DNA from: Lachnospiraceae bacterium
GTDB lineage: Bacteria; Bacillota; Clostridia; Lachnospirales; Lachnospiraceae
DNA length: 64,000 bases
Assembly: GCA_022510615.1 (NCBI GenBank)
Contig: JAFLTC010000005.1
Span: 1-64,000 of the forward strand
Reading direction: 5' to 3'
Part shown: piece by piece, positions 9,407 to 17,816 of the stretch
How the letters are laid out: the number at the start of each line of letters is the position of its first letter
Numbering within the stretch: the first letter of the stretch is position 1
Translations under genes and position numbers: made by a program
The notes under the pieces: generated by a model
Told to the model about the DNA's origin: nothing
Databases searched by the model: none
The model's input: only the letters and a program-made list of their open reading frames with translations

Positions 9407-10243
9407 TTACTCAAAGAAGGAATCCAAATCCACATCGGCAAACTGAAGGGAACAATGTCCGTCAATTACCGCACCGCTGTTAATCTGAATGGATTTTGCC
9501 TTAATGGCGCCCTTTACAACCGCCGTGGAATCAACTACTACCGGACCATTTACTGCAATATCTCCCTTTACGGCACCGGCAACAACAACAGAAGTACAAT
9601 TGACGTTTCCGATTACTACGGTGCCCACATCAATCTTGACAATTCCCTTACTGTTAATATCACCCTCTAACCGAGGTGTGTTGACATAAATTTCAGAGGC
9701 AATGGTATTACCTGCTACCCGTCCGGTAATGGTCAGTTTGCCCTGACATTCTACATCACCTTCGATGGTACCCTTTACAACCAATGAGGTATCGGATTTA
9801 ATACCACCGTTAATCGTAGTACCTTTGGTAATAACGGTAACTTCCGGAGAATCCTCCTCTATATTCATTGCTGCATCCATGGCATTCATATTCAATTCTT
9901 CACTCACAACTGCTTCCTCCTTTGATAATTCATCTTTGTTTTCTTCTATCTCATTTACTTCCGGTTCTTCCTCCGCTACTTCCGGCTCTTCCGGCTCTTC
10001 CACTTCCGGCTCCGGTATCTCTAATGTCTCAATTTCCGGTTCCGGTACTTCTTCCGGCTCCTCACTGGCGGCATCCACACCGTCCAGCAAAGTTAAATCT
10101 GCTGCATCAGTCTTATCCTGCAAATCTTCAGGGTTTTCTGCTGCTTTCTCCTCCGGTTCATTTAACACTTCATCCTCGATGGATTCTGTCAATTCACTGA
10201 CAGACTGTGCAATGTCTTCTTTTAATTCTTTGAAAAAACTCAT
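9407..10243 (-). CDS. Bactofilin-type polymer-forming cytoskeletal protein
   Basis: Bactofilins self-assemble without nucleotide into filaments that localise envelope enzymes. The C-terminal half (about residues 135-270) is a regular beta-helix with short hydrophobic repeats (GTTINGGIKSD, VVKGTIEGDV, ITGRVAGNT, VAGAVKGDIAV). The first 130 residues are a long acidic, Pro/Glu-rich tail (many EPE/EEPE units), far longer than in minimal bactofilins and probably disordered. It sits between a polysaccharide deacetylase-like gene (18 nt upstream) and pyrH; bactofilin plus cell-wall hydrolase neighbours are a known arrangement. An excellent ribosome site (AGGAGG) precedes the ATG. Confidence 0.88.
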   Translation of the reverse strand: MSFFKELKEDIAQSVSELTESIEDEVLNEPEEKAAENPEDLQDKTDAADLTLLDGVDAASEEPEEVPEPEIETLEIPEPEVEEPEEPEVAEEEPEVNEIEENKDELSKEEAVVSEELNMNAMDAAMNIEEDSPEVTVITKGTTINGGIKSDTSLVVKGTIEGDVECQGKLTITGRVAGNTIASEIYVNTPRLEGDINSKGIVKIDVGTVVIGNVNCTSVVVAGAVKGDIAVNGPVVVDSTAVVKGAIKAKSIQINSGAVIDGHCSLQFADVDLDSFFE

Positions 10244-10261
10244 ATGATATCCTCCTGGTTC

Positions 10262-11146
10262 TTATTCGTTATGACGAATCGAAACCGTATCGGAATCGAT
10301 TGGCAATAACTTATAATTTTTTTCTTTTAATTTTCGGATAAGCCCGGGCAGCGCTTTGGCTGTCATTGGTTTGTCCTCCACATCATACATCAATACAACT
10401 GACGTATCATACTGCGATATGTCCTGTATGATTTTCTCAATTATCTTACTTTTTGAAATTCCCGGATTCGTGGCATCCGGACTGATAACATTCCAATCTA
10501 TATAAGATATCTTGTTTTGATTCAAAACCTGTATAAAATTCTGAATCGGAATTTTCGTGTTTTTTGTACTGCTTCCTCCCGGAAAACGATAAAATGTCGG
10601 ATATGTTCCGGTAGCCTTATATAAGGTTTTATATATCTTATTGAAATCCTTCGTAAAGGCCTCTTTAGATTCATATATCTGAGAATATATATGTGAATAG
10701 GAATGCATTCCCAGAGTATGACCTTCCTTAACAATACGCCGATACATCTTCTTCGAATAGGAATCTTCTTTTCCTGTCACAAAAAAGGAAGCTTTTACCT
10801 TTTCCTTTTTCAAAACCTCCAGAATCTTCTCCGTCTGGGTACCCGGTCCGTCATCAAAGGTCAGATACACCTTTTTCTCTGCCGGTACCGGCGTTGCCGT
10901 GACAACAGGAGTCGCCTTCTTCTCCTTTGCCTGTACCACATCTTCTTCCTGTTTTTTATCTGCTCTGGCTTCCAGTACCTTATCTAACTGCTTTTGCATG
11001 TTAAACACCTTAATCAACAAAAAGACAGATAACACCGTCGGAAGCAGAATCAGGATAATAGCACTGGTAACAATAATTTTTTTTATTCGCTTTACCCGCT
11101 TTCTGCGGTAATCTGAACTTATCTTCTCTACCGTGTCCCCTGTCAA
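10262..11146 (-). CDS. Polysaccharide deacetylase (NodB-like) membrane-anchored protein
   Basis: Member of the carbohydrate esterase 4 fold, which removes N-acetyl groups from peptidoglycan or other polymers outside the cell. One N-terminal membrane helix (about 22-44), a charged linker, then the NodB domain. Visible motifs are TFDDGPG (catalytic base and metal Asp), MHSYSH (metal His pair), RFPGGS and DWNVISPD. The last motif reads LMYD, where the family usually has a catalytic His (LMHD), so activity may be weakened or lost. The start is TTG, with GGAGG 7 nt upstream. It lies 18 nt after the GGDEF gene and 18 nt before bactofilin, suggesting a three-gene unit. Confidence 0.86.
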   Translation of the reverse strand: MTGDTVEKISSDYRRKRVKRIKKIIVTSAIILILLPTVLSVFLLIKVFNMQKQLDKVLEARADKKQEEDVVQAKEKKATPVVTATPVPAEKKVYLTFDDGPGTQTEKILEVLKKEKVKASFFVTGKEDSYSKKMYRRIVKEGHTLGMHSYSHIYSQIYESKEAFTKDFNKIYKTLYKATGTYPTFYRFPGGSSTKNTKIPIQNFIQVLNQNKISYIDWNVISPDATNPGISKSKIIEKIIQDISQYDTSVVLMYDVEDKPMTAKALPGLIRKLKEKNYKLLPIDSDTVSIRHNE

Positions 11147-11164
11147 AGCACTGCCTCCTTAGTC

Positions 11165-13087
11165 TTATTCGCCTCCGCGAACTACAGAATCCAGTTTCTT
11201 CTCTTTCTTTTCTCTCTTGTGCTCATATAACTGTGCGTCCGCCGCATTAACACATTCCTCTAACCGCATATTCGTGCCCGGCTCCAGAATGTAATACCCG
11301 GCACTGGCACGCACCAGATATGGCAGCTCACTTGTTTCATTAAACTCATCCAGATATTCCTGGAAATCACTGACAAACCTCTCGGCATCCTCTTTCGTAT
11401 AACCCACACCGACAACGTTGTATTCATCGCCGCCGACACGGGCACAGATATCCTCTTTTCCCGCTGCTTCTTCCATCGCCTGACCAATGGTCTTTAACGC
11501 CAAATCCCCATTCATATGTCCGAAACGGTCGTTGACAATCTTCAGATTATCCATATCGATGGCAATAATGGCAAGACCTGTATTTTCTCTCTTTGCCTTT
11601 TCATAATAACTCTCTGATATGGAATCAAAGCCTCTACGGTTATAAAGTCCTGTCAGGGCATCATGAACATACAGATTATTCAGTTCCTGTAACAGTTCCT
11701 GATTTTTCTGCTTGATCCGTATCGCTTCCAGTGCATTCCCCAAAATAGCCAGCCAGTTCTGGAATGTCTTTTCAATTCCGTAAAGTCCCTCAAGGCTGAC
11801 GGCAAAATAGCCAAAGGAATACTGGTTATTGTGTATCGGGAAAAAGTAATAAATCATCGGATTTCTGTCGGAAGCCTCCGCCGGTAAAAGGTCACTGGTG
11901 TCAAAGACCTCTGTCTGAATCGGTTTCCGGTTTATAATAGCACTAACCGCCCTGCTTTTTTTAGCAAATCCGGGATTAGCGGAACGATATTTCGGATAAT
12001 GCATACCCTTTCCCTCTCCGAGACAGATGAAAAAGTTCCGTACATGGTTAGCATGGTCATCTAAAAGACGCACATGGTTTTCAATCCCATCCAGATTACT
12101 CATCTCGGACAATCCGACAAGCATGTAGGTATTAGTCTGGGCCAGTTCCAACGATCTGGCGTGTTCCATTTCCTGTCTGACCCGCTTGGCAAGCATTGCC
12201 TGCATGCTAAAGGTCTGACATCCACAGGAATTTCGTATTACGACATTGGCATCTTTATAATTTACCCGCTCAATTTCTTTTCCTGCCCACATCTGTTCCA
12301 CCAACTGAACCGCACGGCGGGACATTTCCTCCACCGGTACAGAAACCGTCGTAATCGGAGGCATATAAATCGATGCCTCCCATATATCATCAAATCCGGA
12401 AACCGCAATGTCATCCGGCACTAAAAAACCTTTGGAAATCAATGCATTGGAAAGGGAGGTGGCCATATAATCATTGGCACAAATAATTGCCTCCGGCATT
12501 TCCGGCACTTCCATCGTAAAGTAATCTGCCGCTTCCTTTGCCTTATCGCGCCAGAAGTCCCCTTCAAACACCATCCTCTCATCATAAGGAATTCCCCGGT
12601 TTTCCAGTGCGCGCTTATAATCTTCCAAACGTTCTTTAGAATCCGGGTGTTCAAAAGGACCACACATAAAGGCCAGTCTTGTTTTATGATGCACATCTAC
12701 AAAATGATAGACAATCTGCTCAATCATATGCTCCTGATTTACCAGTACACAAGGATACTTGCCCGCATCATGCCGCAGTGTAACAACCGGGCAGGTACAT
12801 CTGCTTTCAAGATGTTCCCACACCTTCCGCAGAGCATGTGGATTTGTAATGGTATCTTGACAAACGATAACAGCATCCAGTTTTTCATACGGAATAAGAT
12901 GAATGATATTCGCTTCTCCACGACCATTTCTGGTGTCGACGCCATAGCATGTATAATATGTGAAATAGGCAATATTGTACCCTATGTCCTGAGCGTAAGA
13001 AGATATGGCATGGCATACCTGTTCCTGATAATGCGAAGATACATCACAAAGAATTACTCCGATTGTCTTTCGTTCATTTCTAAACAT
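11165..13087 (-). CDS. LacI-type periplasmic-binding-fold sensor with GGDEF domain
   Basis: Predicted cytoplasmic diguanylate cyclase or c-di-GMP signalling protein. The N-terminus (about 9-285) resembles the effector-binding domain of LacI regulators (IGVILCDVSSHYQEQ, FMCGP, AIICANDYMA, DIAVSGFDD) but lacks the LacI DNA-binding headpiece. A middle segment (about 300-470) is GAF-like in style, and a GGDEF domain (about 480-630) carries DALTGLYNRRGF, DMDNLKIVNDRFGH and the signature GGDEY. Tyr replaces the usual Phe, and no RxxD inhibitory site precedes it. The ATG at 13087 is preferred because GGGGGAT lies 4-5 nt upstream; an ATG-like start 7 codons earlier has none. A TATAAT promoter is just upstream. 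Confidence 0.88.
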   Translation of the reverse strand: MFRNERKTIGVILCDVSSHYQEQVCHAISSYAQDIGYNIAYFTYYTCYGVDTRNGRGEANIIHLIPYEKLDAVIVCQDTITNPHALRKVWEHLESRCTCPVVTLRHDAGKYPCVLVNQEHMIEQIVYHFVDVHHKTRLAFMCGPFEHPDSKERLEDYKRALENRGIPYDERMVFEGDFWRDKAKEAADYFTMEVPEMPEAIICANDYMATSLSNALISKGFLVPDDIAVSGFDDIWEASIYMPPITTVSVPVEEMSRRAVQLVEQMWAGKEIERVNYKDANVVIRNSCGCQTFSMQAMLAKRVRQEMEHARSLELAQTNTYMLVGLSEMSNLDGIENHVRLLDDHANHVRNFFICLGEGKGMHYPKYRSANPGFAKKSRAVSAIINRKPIQTEVFDTSDLLPAEASDRNPMIYYFFPIHNNQYSFGYFAVSLEGLYGIEKTFQNWLAILGNALEAIRIKQKNQELLQELNNLYVHDALTGLYNRRGFDSISESYYEKAKRENTGLAIIAIDMDNLKIVNDRFGHMNGDLALKTIGQAMEEAAGKEDICARVGGDEYNVVGVGYTKEDAERFVSDFQEYLDEFNETSELPYLVRASAGYYILEPGTNMRLEECVNAADAQLYEHKREKKEKKLDSVVRGGE

Positions 13088-13127
13088 TTTTATCCCCCAT
13101 TCCATCAATCAACACATACTTATTTTT

Positions 13128-13156
13128 ATTATACCATAAAAAAAGATTTTTTCCAC
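13128..13156 (-). promoter_or_regulatory. Sigma-A type promoter before the GGDEF gene
   Basis: A perfect TATAAT at 13128-13133, with an upstream TGG (extended -10), lies 17 bp from a weak -35 (GTGGAA, 13151-13156). The transcript would start about 35-40 nt before the GGDEF start. The -10 is strong evidence, the -35 is not. Confidence 0.6.
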
Positions 13157-13205
13157 TTGTTTTTATTTTATATCCAGCTTATCATCAGTGCTTTTACCAT
13201 AATCA

Positions 13206-14909
13206 TCAAACCCGATAATTGTTTAAATCACGATTCATACTTGAAATTGCGGAAAATGTTTCCCCTATGGATGTATCAATGTCTTTCATAGCGGCATCCA
13301 TGGAAACTAACAGTTCAGACACATTGACAATTTCTGCGCTGCTTTCTTCGGAGGCATCTCCGACAGCATGCATGGCATCCTTGATATTTTCCAACGACTT
13401 TGCATATTGCTCTGTTATCTGCTGTAACTGCTCCATGGAATTCTGAATATCTTTTGACTTATCCGTGAAATTCTGGGAGGCACTGCCAAATGTTTTGTAA
13501 TCTGCAGAAATTTCTTCCCGTAAAATGTCAAGCATCTGATCTGCCAGATTATTGAGTCCTTCAATAGCCTTTACAACAGTATTGCTCATTTCCTGGATTT
13601 TATTTGCGGCCTCACTGGTACTGCCGGCTAATGTTCCTATTTCTGTTGCTACAACGGCAAATCCCCGGCCTTCCTCTCCGGCTCTTGCCGCCTCTATGGA
13701 AGCATTTAATGCCAGCATATTCGTCTGATCGGAAATATTCAAAATGGCATCGGAAAGCTCCTTAATCTGTAAAACGGCAGCGGCTCCTTCTTTTTCCTTT
13801 TGCAAATTCTGAGACATTATTTCCGCTTTTTCCAAAACATTGGTAGAGGAAACCTTCGCCGTATCATTCAGTTCCACGGAAGATGAATTCATCTCTTTCA
13901 AATGCTCTGTATTTTTTGTCACAATATCCACGATATTCTGAATATCATTATATACAAAATCTACCTGCTCCCCAGCCGCGTCAATGGATGCTGCTATCTG
14001 CTCTGAAGATGATACCATGGATTGCATCATGTCATTGATACTGGTAATTCGGGAAGCAGTATCGGTCACATGAGTATTAATATCTTGCATTTTCGTTTCA
14101 ATATTGCCTGTTCCACCCTTTGTCTCCCGAATAGTATTTCCCGTTTTCTTCAATAATTGATTCAGGTTGCTTCCAATTACTTCCAACTCATCACCGGAAG
14201 CGATATCCAGTACCTTTGTCAGGTCTCCGTCATCGGAAGCCACTTCAAGAATTTTGTCGTTTACTTTTTTGAAATTCCGCCTCATTCTAACTGCCATAAT
14301 AACTGCTGCCAAAACAGCAAACACAAGAGCGATAATGATAGCGATCACAAGATTGAAAATCAGATTATTTAAGGAAACCTGTATCGAGGAAGCCTCATAG
14401 TCCACTGCCACAATTCCCAATACTTTCCCGTTATAGGAAATCGGTGCGTAGCCGCTGTAAAAGGTTCCCCATTCGTCCGTAAACGGTTCATCGGTCACAG
14501 ATGAGGTTCCTTCCATCGCTTCAAACATGGCATCCTGTGCCTCGTAGTTCTCGGCATATTCTCCCGGCTCATCCGGGTCTGTATCCACAACAAACTGGAA
14601 ATTATCCGCATCCTTTGGCATAAGTGTGTAAACATAGGTTACCGAATCTCCCTCAAGGAAAAAGCTCAGGGAATCCTTAACGTTTGTCAGGGCATTCTCA
14701 TCGCCCTCCACTGCTTTTGAAAAAGTTTCTCCATCCACATTCTGGGCAGCAATTACTGCGATTTCCGTAACACTATCCATTGTTTTTTGTTTCAAAAAAT
14801 CTCCCATGGTAAAATAGGATACCCCTCCTACAATCAGTGCAACAACTATGGCTGTTCCAAAAATATAGAGAAAGAGCTGAGTGGCAATGCTAATCTTTCT
14901 GGTTTTCAT
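13206..14909 (-). CDS. Methyl-accepting chemotaxis protein with extracellular Cache-like domain
   Basis: Chemoreceptor that controls CheA. Domains in order: membrane helix 1 (about 9-32), an extracellular sensor of about 150 residues with a Cache/PDC look (VVDTDPDEPGEY, DEWGTFYSGYAPI, GKVLGIVAVDYE), membrane helix 2 (about 190-215), HAMP, then the cytoplasmic signalling coiled coil. The hairpin tip is NMLALNASIEAARAGEEGRG. Length is 567 aa. GGAGGG is 10 nt before the ATG at 14909; an earlier in-frame ATG lacks a site. The che core that it would signal to is about 18 kb upstream. A terminator separates it from the lipoprotein gene. Confidence 0.93.
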   Translation of the reverse strand: MKTRKISIATQLFLYIFGTAIVVALIVGGVSYFTMGDFLKQKTMDSVTEIAVIAAQNVDGETFSKAVEGDENALTNVKDSLSFFLEGDSVTYVYTLMPKDADNFQFVVDTDPDEPGEYAENYEAQDAMFEAMEGTSSVTDEPFTDEWGTFYSGYAPISYNGKVLGIVAVDYEASSIQVSLNNLIFNLVIAIIIALVFAVLAAVIMAVRMRRNFKKVNDKILEVASDDGDLTKVLDIASGDELEVIGSNLNQLLKKTGNTIRETKGGTGNIETKMQDINTHVTDTASRITSINDMMQSMVSSSEQIAASIDAAGEQVDFVYNDIQNIVDIVTKNTEHLKEMNSSSVELNDTAKVSSTNVLEKAEIMSQNLQKEKEGAAAVLQIKELSDAILNISDQTNMLALNASIEAARAGEEGRGFAVVATEIGTLAGSTSEAANKIQEMSNTVVKAIEGLNNLADQMLDILREEISADYKTFGSASQNFTDKSKDIQNSMEQLQQITEQYAKSLENIKDAMHAVGDASEESSAEIVNVSELLVSMDAAMKDIDTSIGETFSAISSMNRDLNNYRV

Positions 14910-14995
14910 ATTTCTGATACCCTCCATTGTTTATAAATTCTCTCTGGTTTCTTTATTAAAGTATATATCAATTTTTGACATACTTATCATATGAA

Positions 14996-15010
14996 TTTTA
15001 CCAGAAAATT
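14996..15010. promoter_or_regulatory. Candidate CodY-like box upstream of the chemoreceptor gene
   Basis: The plus strand reads TTTTACCAGAAAATT, matching 11 of 15 positions of the CodY consensus AATTTTCWGAAAATT, 87 bp before the receptor start. CodY itself is encoded at 62041. In an AT-rich spacer such a match can arise by chance. Confidence 0.3.
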
Positions 15011-15041
15011 TATCTTTTGTGAAGCCCTTTGTTAATTTTAC

Positions 15042-15080
15042 AAAAGAACCGCCGGAAACAAATTGCTCCGACGGTTCTTA
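15042..15080 (-). terminator. Intrinsic terminator after the lipoprotein gene
   Basis: On the minus strand AAGAACCGTCGGA pairs with TCCGGCGGTTCTT over 13 bp (one G-U) around a 10-nt loop, followed by TTTTGT. It lies 22 nt past the lipoprotein stop. Confidence 0.8.
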
Positions 15081-15102
15081 ATATCCATATTCTTACATCT
15101 GC

Positions 15103-16062
15103 TTATTTCTTAGTCTTTACCGATTTTTTGACCCATTTGCTGTACACGGTAACACCTACGCTATTCGTCTTTACCGCTCTTACTCTTACATAATATTTTT
15201 TTCCTTTTTTAAGCTTTTTGATTGTATAAACATTCTTTTTTACTGTCTCACACCTTGCAACCTTAAAATTTTTTTTGGTCGAATACTCGATTTGGTATTT
15301 CTTGATACCTTTTACTTTTTTAAATTTTAATGTAGCGGTGGCTTTCTTCGCTTTTTTCTTCACCTTATTTGCCTTTAATTTCGTAATTTTCGGTGCAGTA
15401 ACAGTATTATCTTTCTGTATCATATTTTTTACGGAAGTAATCGTAGTGTTTTTCTTTGTTGTGGCAAAGATAAGATTATTTTTATCCAGCGCAAGTGTAA
15501 AGGTCGCCTTATTCGGATTTTCTTTATCAATTGTACCGTTTGTGTTCACAATTGGTTTCGGCAACTGCATTGTCACTATAAATTCAACAGAATCCAGCGA
15601 AAATTCCTTTAGCAGTTCTTGATAATCCTTGCTGGCCCTCAGCTCCTTCAGCTCATCCTTATAGTTTATTACAAGATATACCGTATCCGTAGTTACATAA
15701 GAATTTTTGTCATCTCCTGCAATTTTTTTCTGAAGCTCACCCTTTTTAATTTTTACTGTTTCACTCTGCTGATAATATTCTTTGCCATCAATGGTTACTA
15801 ACTGAAAGTTATCTCCCAACATAGAACTCTCTATTTCCTTCACATCTTTTTCCGTCAGTGTCTCTCCATTTGACGCATAAGCTTTCTCTAAGTAATCCAC
15901 CCATGCCTCTTTTTCAAATCTTATCAGCATGATATAGCTTCCACTTCCGTCAGAATTAATCACAAAGTCTACATTCATGTTCATACAGCCTGTGAGTGCC
16001 ATAACCACAATCAGCATGATCGCAATCACTTTTGTTTTCATATTTTTCATTTTTGTCCCCAT
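15103..16062 (-). CDS. Lipoprotein with C-terminal fibronectin-III-like domain
   Basis: Predicted secreted lipoprotein, 319 aa. A hydrophobic signal peptide ends in LTGC, with Cys near residue 26 as the lipidation site. The next 170 residues, starting MNVDFVINSDGSGSY, recall the LppM-like lipoprotein style, but the family is not certain. The C-terminal 100 residues are extremely Lys-rich and form a fibronectin-III-like repeat (YQIEYSTKKNF, YYVRVRAVKT), as in clostridial surface proteins. A strong promoter precedes it and a terminator follows, so it is a single-gene unit. Two other in-frame ATGs lie within 8 codons and could be the true start. Confidence 0.75.
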   Translation of the reverse strand: MGTKMKNMKTKVIAIMLIVVMALTGCMNMNVDFVINSDGSGSYIMLIRFEKEAWVDYLEKAYASNGETLTEKDVKEIESSMLGDNFQLVTIDGKEYYQQSETVKIKKGELQKKIAGDDKNSYVTTDTVYLVINYKDELKELRASKDYQELLKEFSLDSVEFIVTMQLPKPIVNTNGTIDKENPNKATFTLALDKNNLIFATTKKNTTITSVKNMIQKDNTVTAPKITKLKANKVKKKAKKATATLKFKKVKGIKKYQIEYSTKKNFKVARCETVKKNVYTIKKLKKGKKYYVRVRAVKTNSVGVTVYSKWVKKSVKTKK

Positions 16063-16097
16063 CCTTTCACCTTATTTCTGACATAAAACTCGTTTTA

Positions 16098-16126
16098 ATT
16101 ATATCGCCATTCCTTTTCGTTTTCAA
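16098..16126 (-). promoter_or_regulatory. Strong sigma-A promoter before the lipoprotein gene
   Basis: TTGAAA (16121-16126) and TATAAT (16098-16103) are separated by exactly 17 bp, giving near-consensus. The start codon is about 35 nt downstream. The promoter sits right after the SLATT-like gene stop. Confidence 0.8.
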
Positions 16127-16137
16127 GATAATTTTTT

Positions 16138-17814
16138 TCAAAGCGGTTTTACCGATGAATTCATATATTGCTGCTGCCATCCGATGGTATCTTCCACTAA
16201 CATAATTTCCGCAAAATCCTCGATCAGAATATCAAATACCTCCATGGGAATTTGCTCCTGGTTCAGGGCATGTACCACTCTTTCCCGCATCGTATGGAGT
16301 CTGGAAAGCATGTTTTCATGGTTGTTTAAATTGTATCGGAAATTATTCTGCTGTTCCTTTGTAGTAAAATAACCGGCCCAGGCAGGTAAAAGCAGTGCCA
16401 GCATATTTAAAAAGGAGCGGACAATACCATTCATATCCATTCCGTTCATCTCCTGTATCGGAAACAGGGCAAGCATAAATTGCAAAGCTCCGCGTCCAAG
16501 TACCATGGCAAAACCAAAAAAGAAAATTCTCCGCCCCCATTTTTCTAGAGAATGAACAATCGTCTTATATCTGTTTCGTGAAAATTCATGATAGGAAAGC
16601 TGATCGCCCAACATTTCCTTCATGTGTTGTAAAATAGTAAGAACCGTCTTATGGTCAATATTGTATTGTGCAGGCTCTGCATCATCTGTCAAATGCTTAA
16701 TCATCATATACATTTTCCGGTCTTTGTCGCACAATTTACGCAGATTAAGTTCTACGCCATATGGGAGAAAATGAATCAAGAGACGCAGAATTTCTGCCAC
16801 ATAGCGGTCATATACAAATTCCTTCTGCCACCGGTATACGGAAGCACTTCTGGATATATGATATACATAAAGATTCAGACATCCATGAATCAGAAACCCC
16901 GTACCGGCCAGCAATCCCGCTAATAGGGTCGCTACGGATTCAGTTCCGGGTGCGATTCCTGATATGGTTTTACCAAGCAGAGTTTCCACATAGAAACCGA
17001 TTGCCAGAAATATCGTTGCAATAAATGGCAAAACACTTCTCTGATAAAGCATAGTCTGAAACCGGGAATTTAAATCAATGGCGGCACCGTCAAACTGGTG
17101 GAATTTATCTAATAAAACCTGCCGCACAGTTTCTCCCCCTGACACTTCCTCTTCCATAGAAAAATCCTGTTTCAGTAAATAATCGTCTTCGCTGGGATAT
17201 ATGGCTGTATCCGCTTTATGTTTTTTCAGGTAATTTCTGCGGCACTTTTCCCAAAAAAGCATGAGCCGCCCTTTTTTCTCCTCCAGGTTAACCGGCTTAA
17301 GCTCCTCCCTTTGCAGTGGCTCGCTCATTGCGCTTAAATACTGGGGACTGTATTTTTTATAATAGGATTCCCATAAACAATATATCTGCTGCGATTTTGT
17401 GGAAACCCAGATACAGGGAGCTTTCCTGTCATAGGCAATTCGCATAAGCTCCCATGTGGCACCGGATAATTCTGTCACATCTTCGTTCCACACCACAATA
17501 AGTGCATCCGCTTTATCACACATTGCCTCTCCCAGAAGATTTCTCAGGGACGTATCCTTTCTAATTGTCTGGACACACAGAATATCCTCATCAAAGCTGT
17601 CTCTGGTATTGTAGGTACATAAAGGAAATTTGTGCGTTTCATTCCATTTCATCCATGCTCTACCCGTATAAGGGGGACTTACTAACACCCGGACATCGGC
17701 ATCCGCATCATCTTTGCAGAAATACCCACTTATCTGTCCCACCAATAAATCTATTTTCCCAAATAAATGTGAATTTTCCGGCAATTCACCTGCCAGAGCA
17801 ATTCTCAGCCTCAT
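16138..17814 (-). CDS. SLOG-like ligand-sensing domain fused to SLATT-like membrane module
   Basis: 558-aa protein without an assigned function. Residues 1-140 form a Rossmann-like domain starting with a strand (LRIALAGELP) and carrying CDKADALIVVWNED followed by GATWELMRIAYDRKAPCIWVST. That pattern is typical of SLOG/nucleoside-binding sensors found in front of SLATT (DUF4231-like) modules. There are four hydrophobic segments at about 262-281, 296-318, 429-452 and 466-484. The last 70 residues form helices ending in a FAEIMLVEDTIGWQQQY pattern, the acidic-plus-Trp signature seen in SLATT tails. Known family role: SLOG/SLATT proteins are predicted membrane-perturbing effectors that respond to nucleotide ligands in conflict systems. 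It starts 2 nt after an RyR-domain gene, with AAGAGG upstream, so the two are translationally coupled. The assignment is from pattern reading, not a search. Confidence 0.62.
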   Translation of the reverse strand: MRLRIALAGELPENSHLFGKIDLLVGQISGYFCKDDADADVRVLVSPPYTGRAWMKWNETHKFPLCTYNTRDSFDEDILCVQTIRKDTSLRNLLGEAMCDKADALIVVWNEDVTELSGATWELMRIAYDRKAPCIWVSTKSQQIYCLWESYYKKYSPQYLSAMSEPLQREELKPVNLEEKKGRLMLFWEKCRRNYLKKHKADTAIYPSEDDYLLKQDFSMEEEVSGGETVRQVLLDKFHQFDGAAIDLNSRFQTMLYQRSVLPFIATIFLAIGFYVETLLGKTISGIAPGTESVATLLAGLLAGTGFLIHGCLNLYVYHISRSASVYRWQKEFVYDRYVAEILRLLIHFLPYGVELNLRKLCDKDRKMYMMIKHLTDDAEPAQYNIDHKTVLTILQHMKEMLGDQLSYHEFSRNRYKTIVHSLEKWGRRIFFFGFAMVLGRGALQFMLALFPIQEMNGMDMNGIVRSFLNMLALLLPAWAGYFTTKEQQNNFRYNLNNHENMLSRLHTMRERVVHALNQEQIPMEVFDILIEDFAEIMLVEDTIGWQQQYMNSSVKPL

Positions 17815-17816
17815 AG

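Noticed and set aside
9765-10247. Plus-strand Ser/Gly-rich frame opposite the bactofilin tail
   Set aside because: It is the mirror of the Glu/Pro-rich repeat of bactofilin; no start site.
12647-13291. Open plus-strand frame of about 214 codons
   Set aside because: Antisense to the GGDEF gene and the chemoreceptor end, no ribosome site, no recognisable domain, and composition of a reverse-frame shadow.
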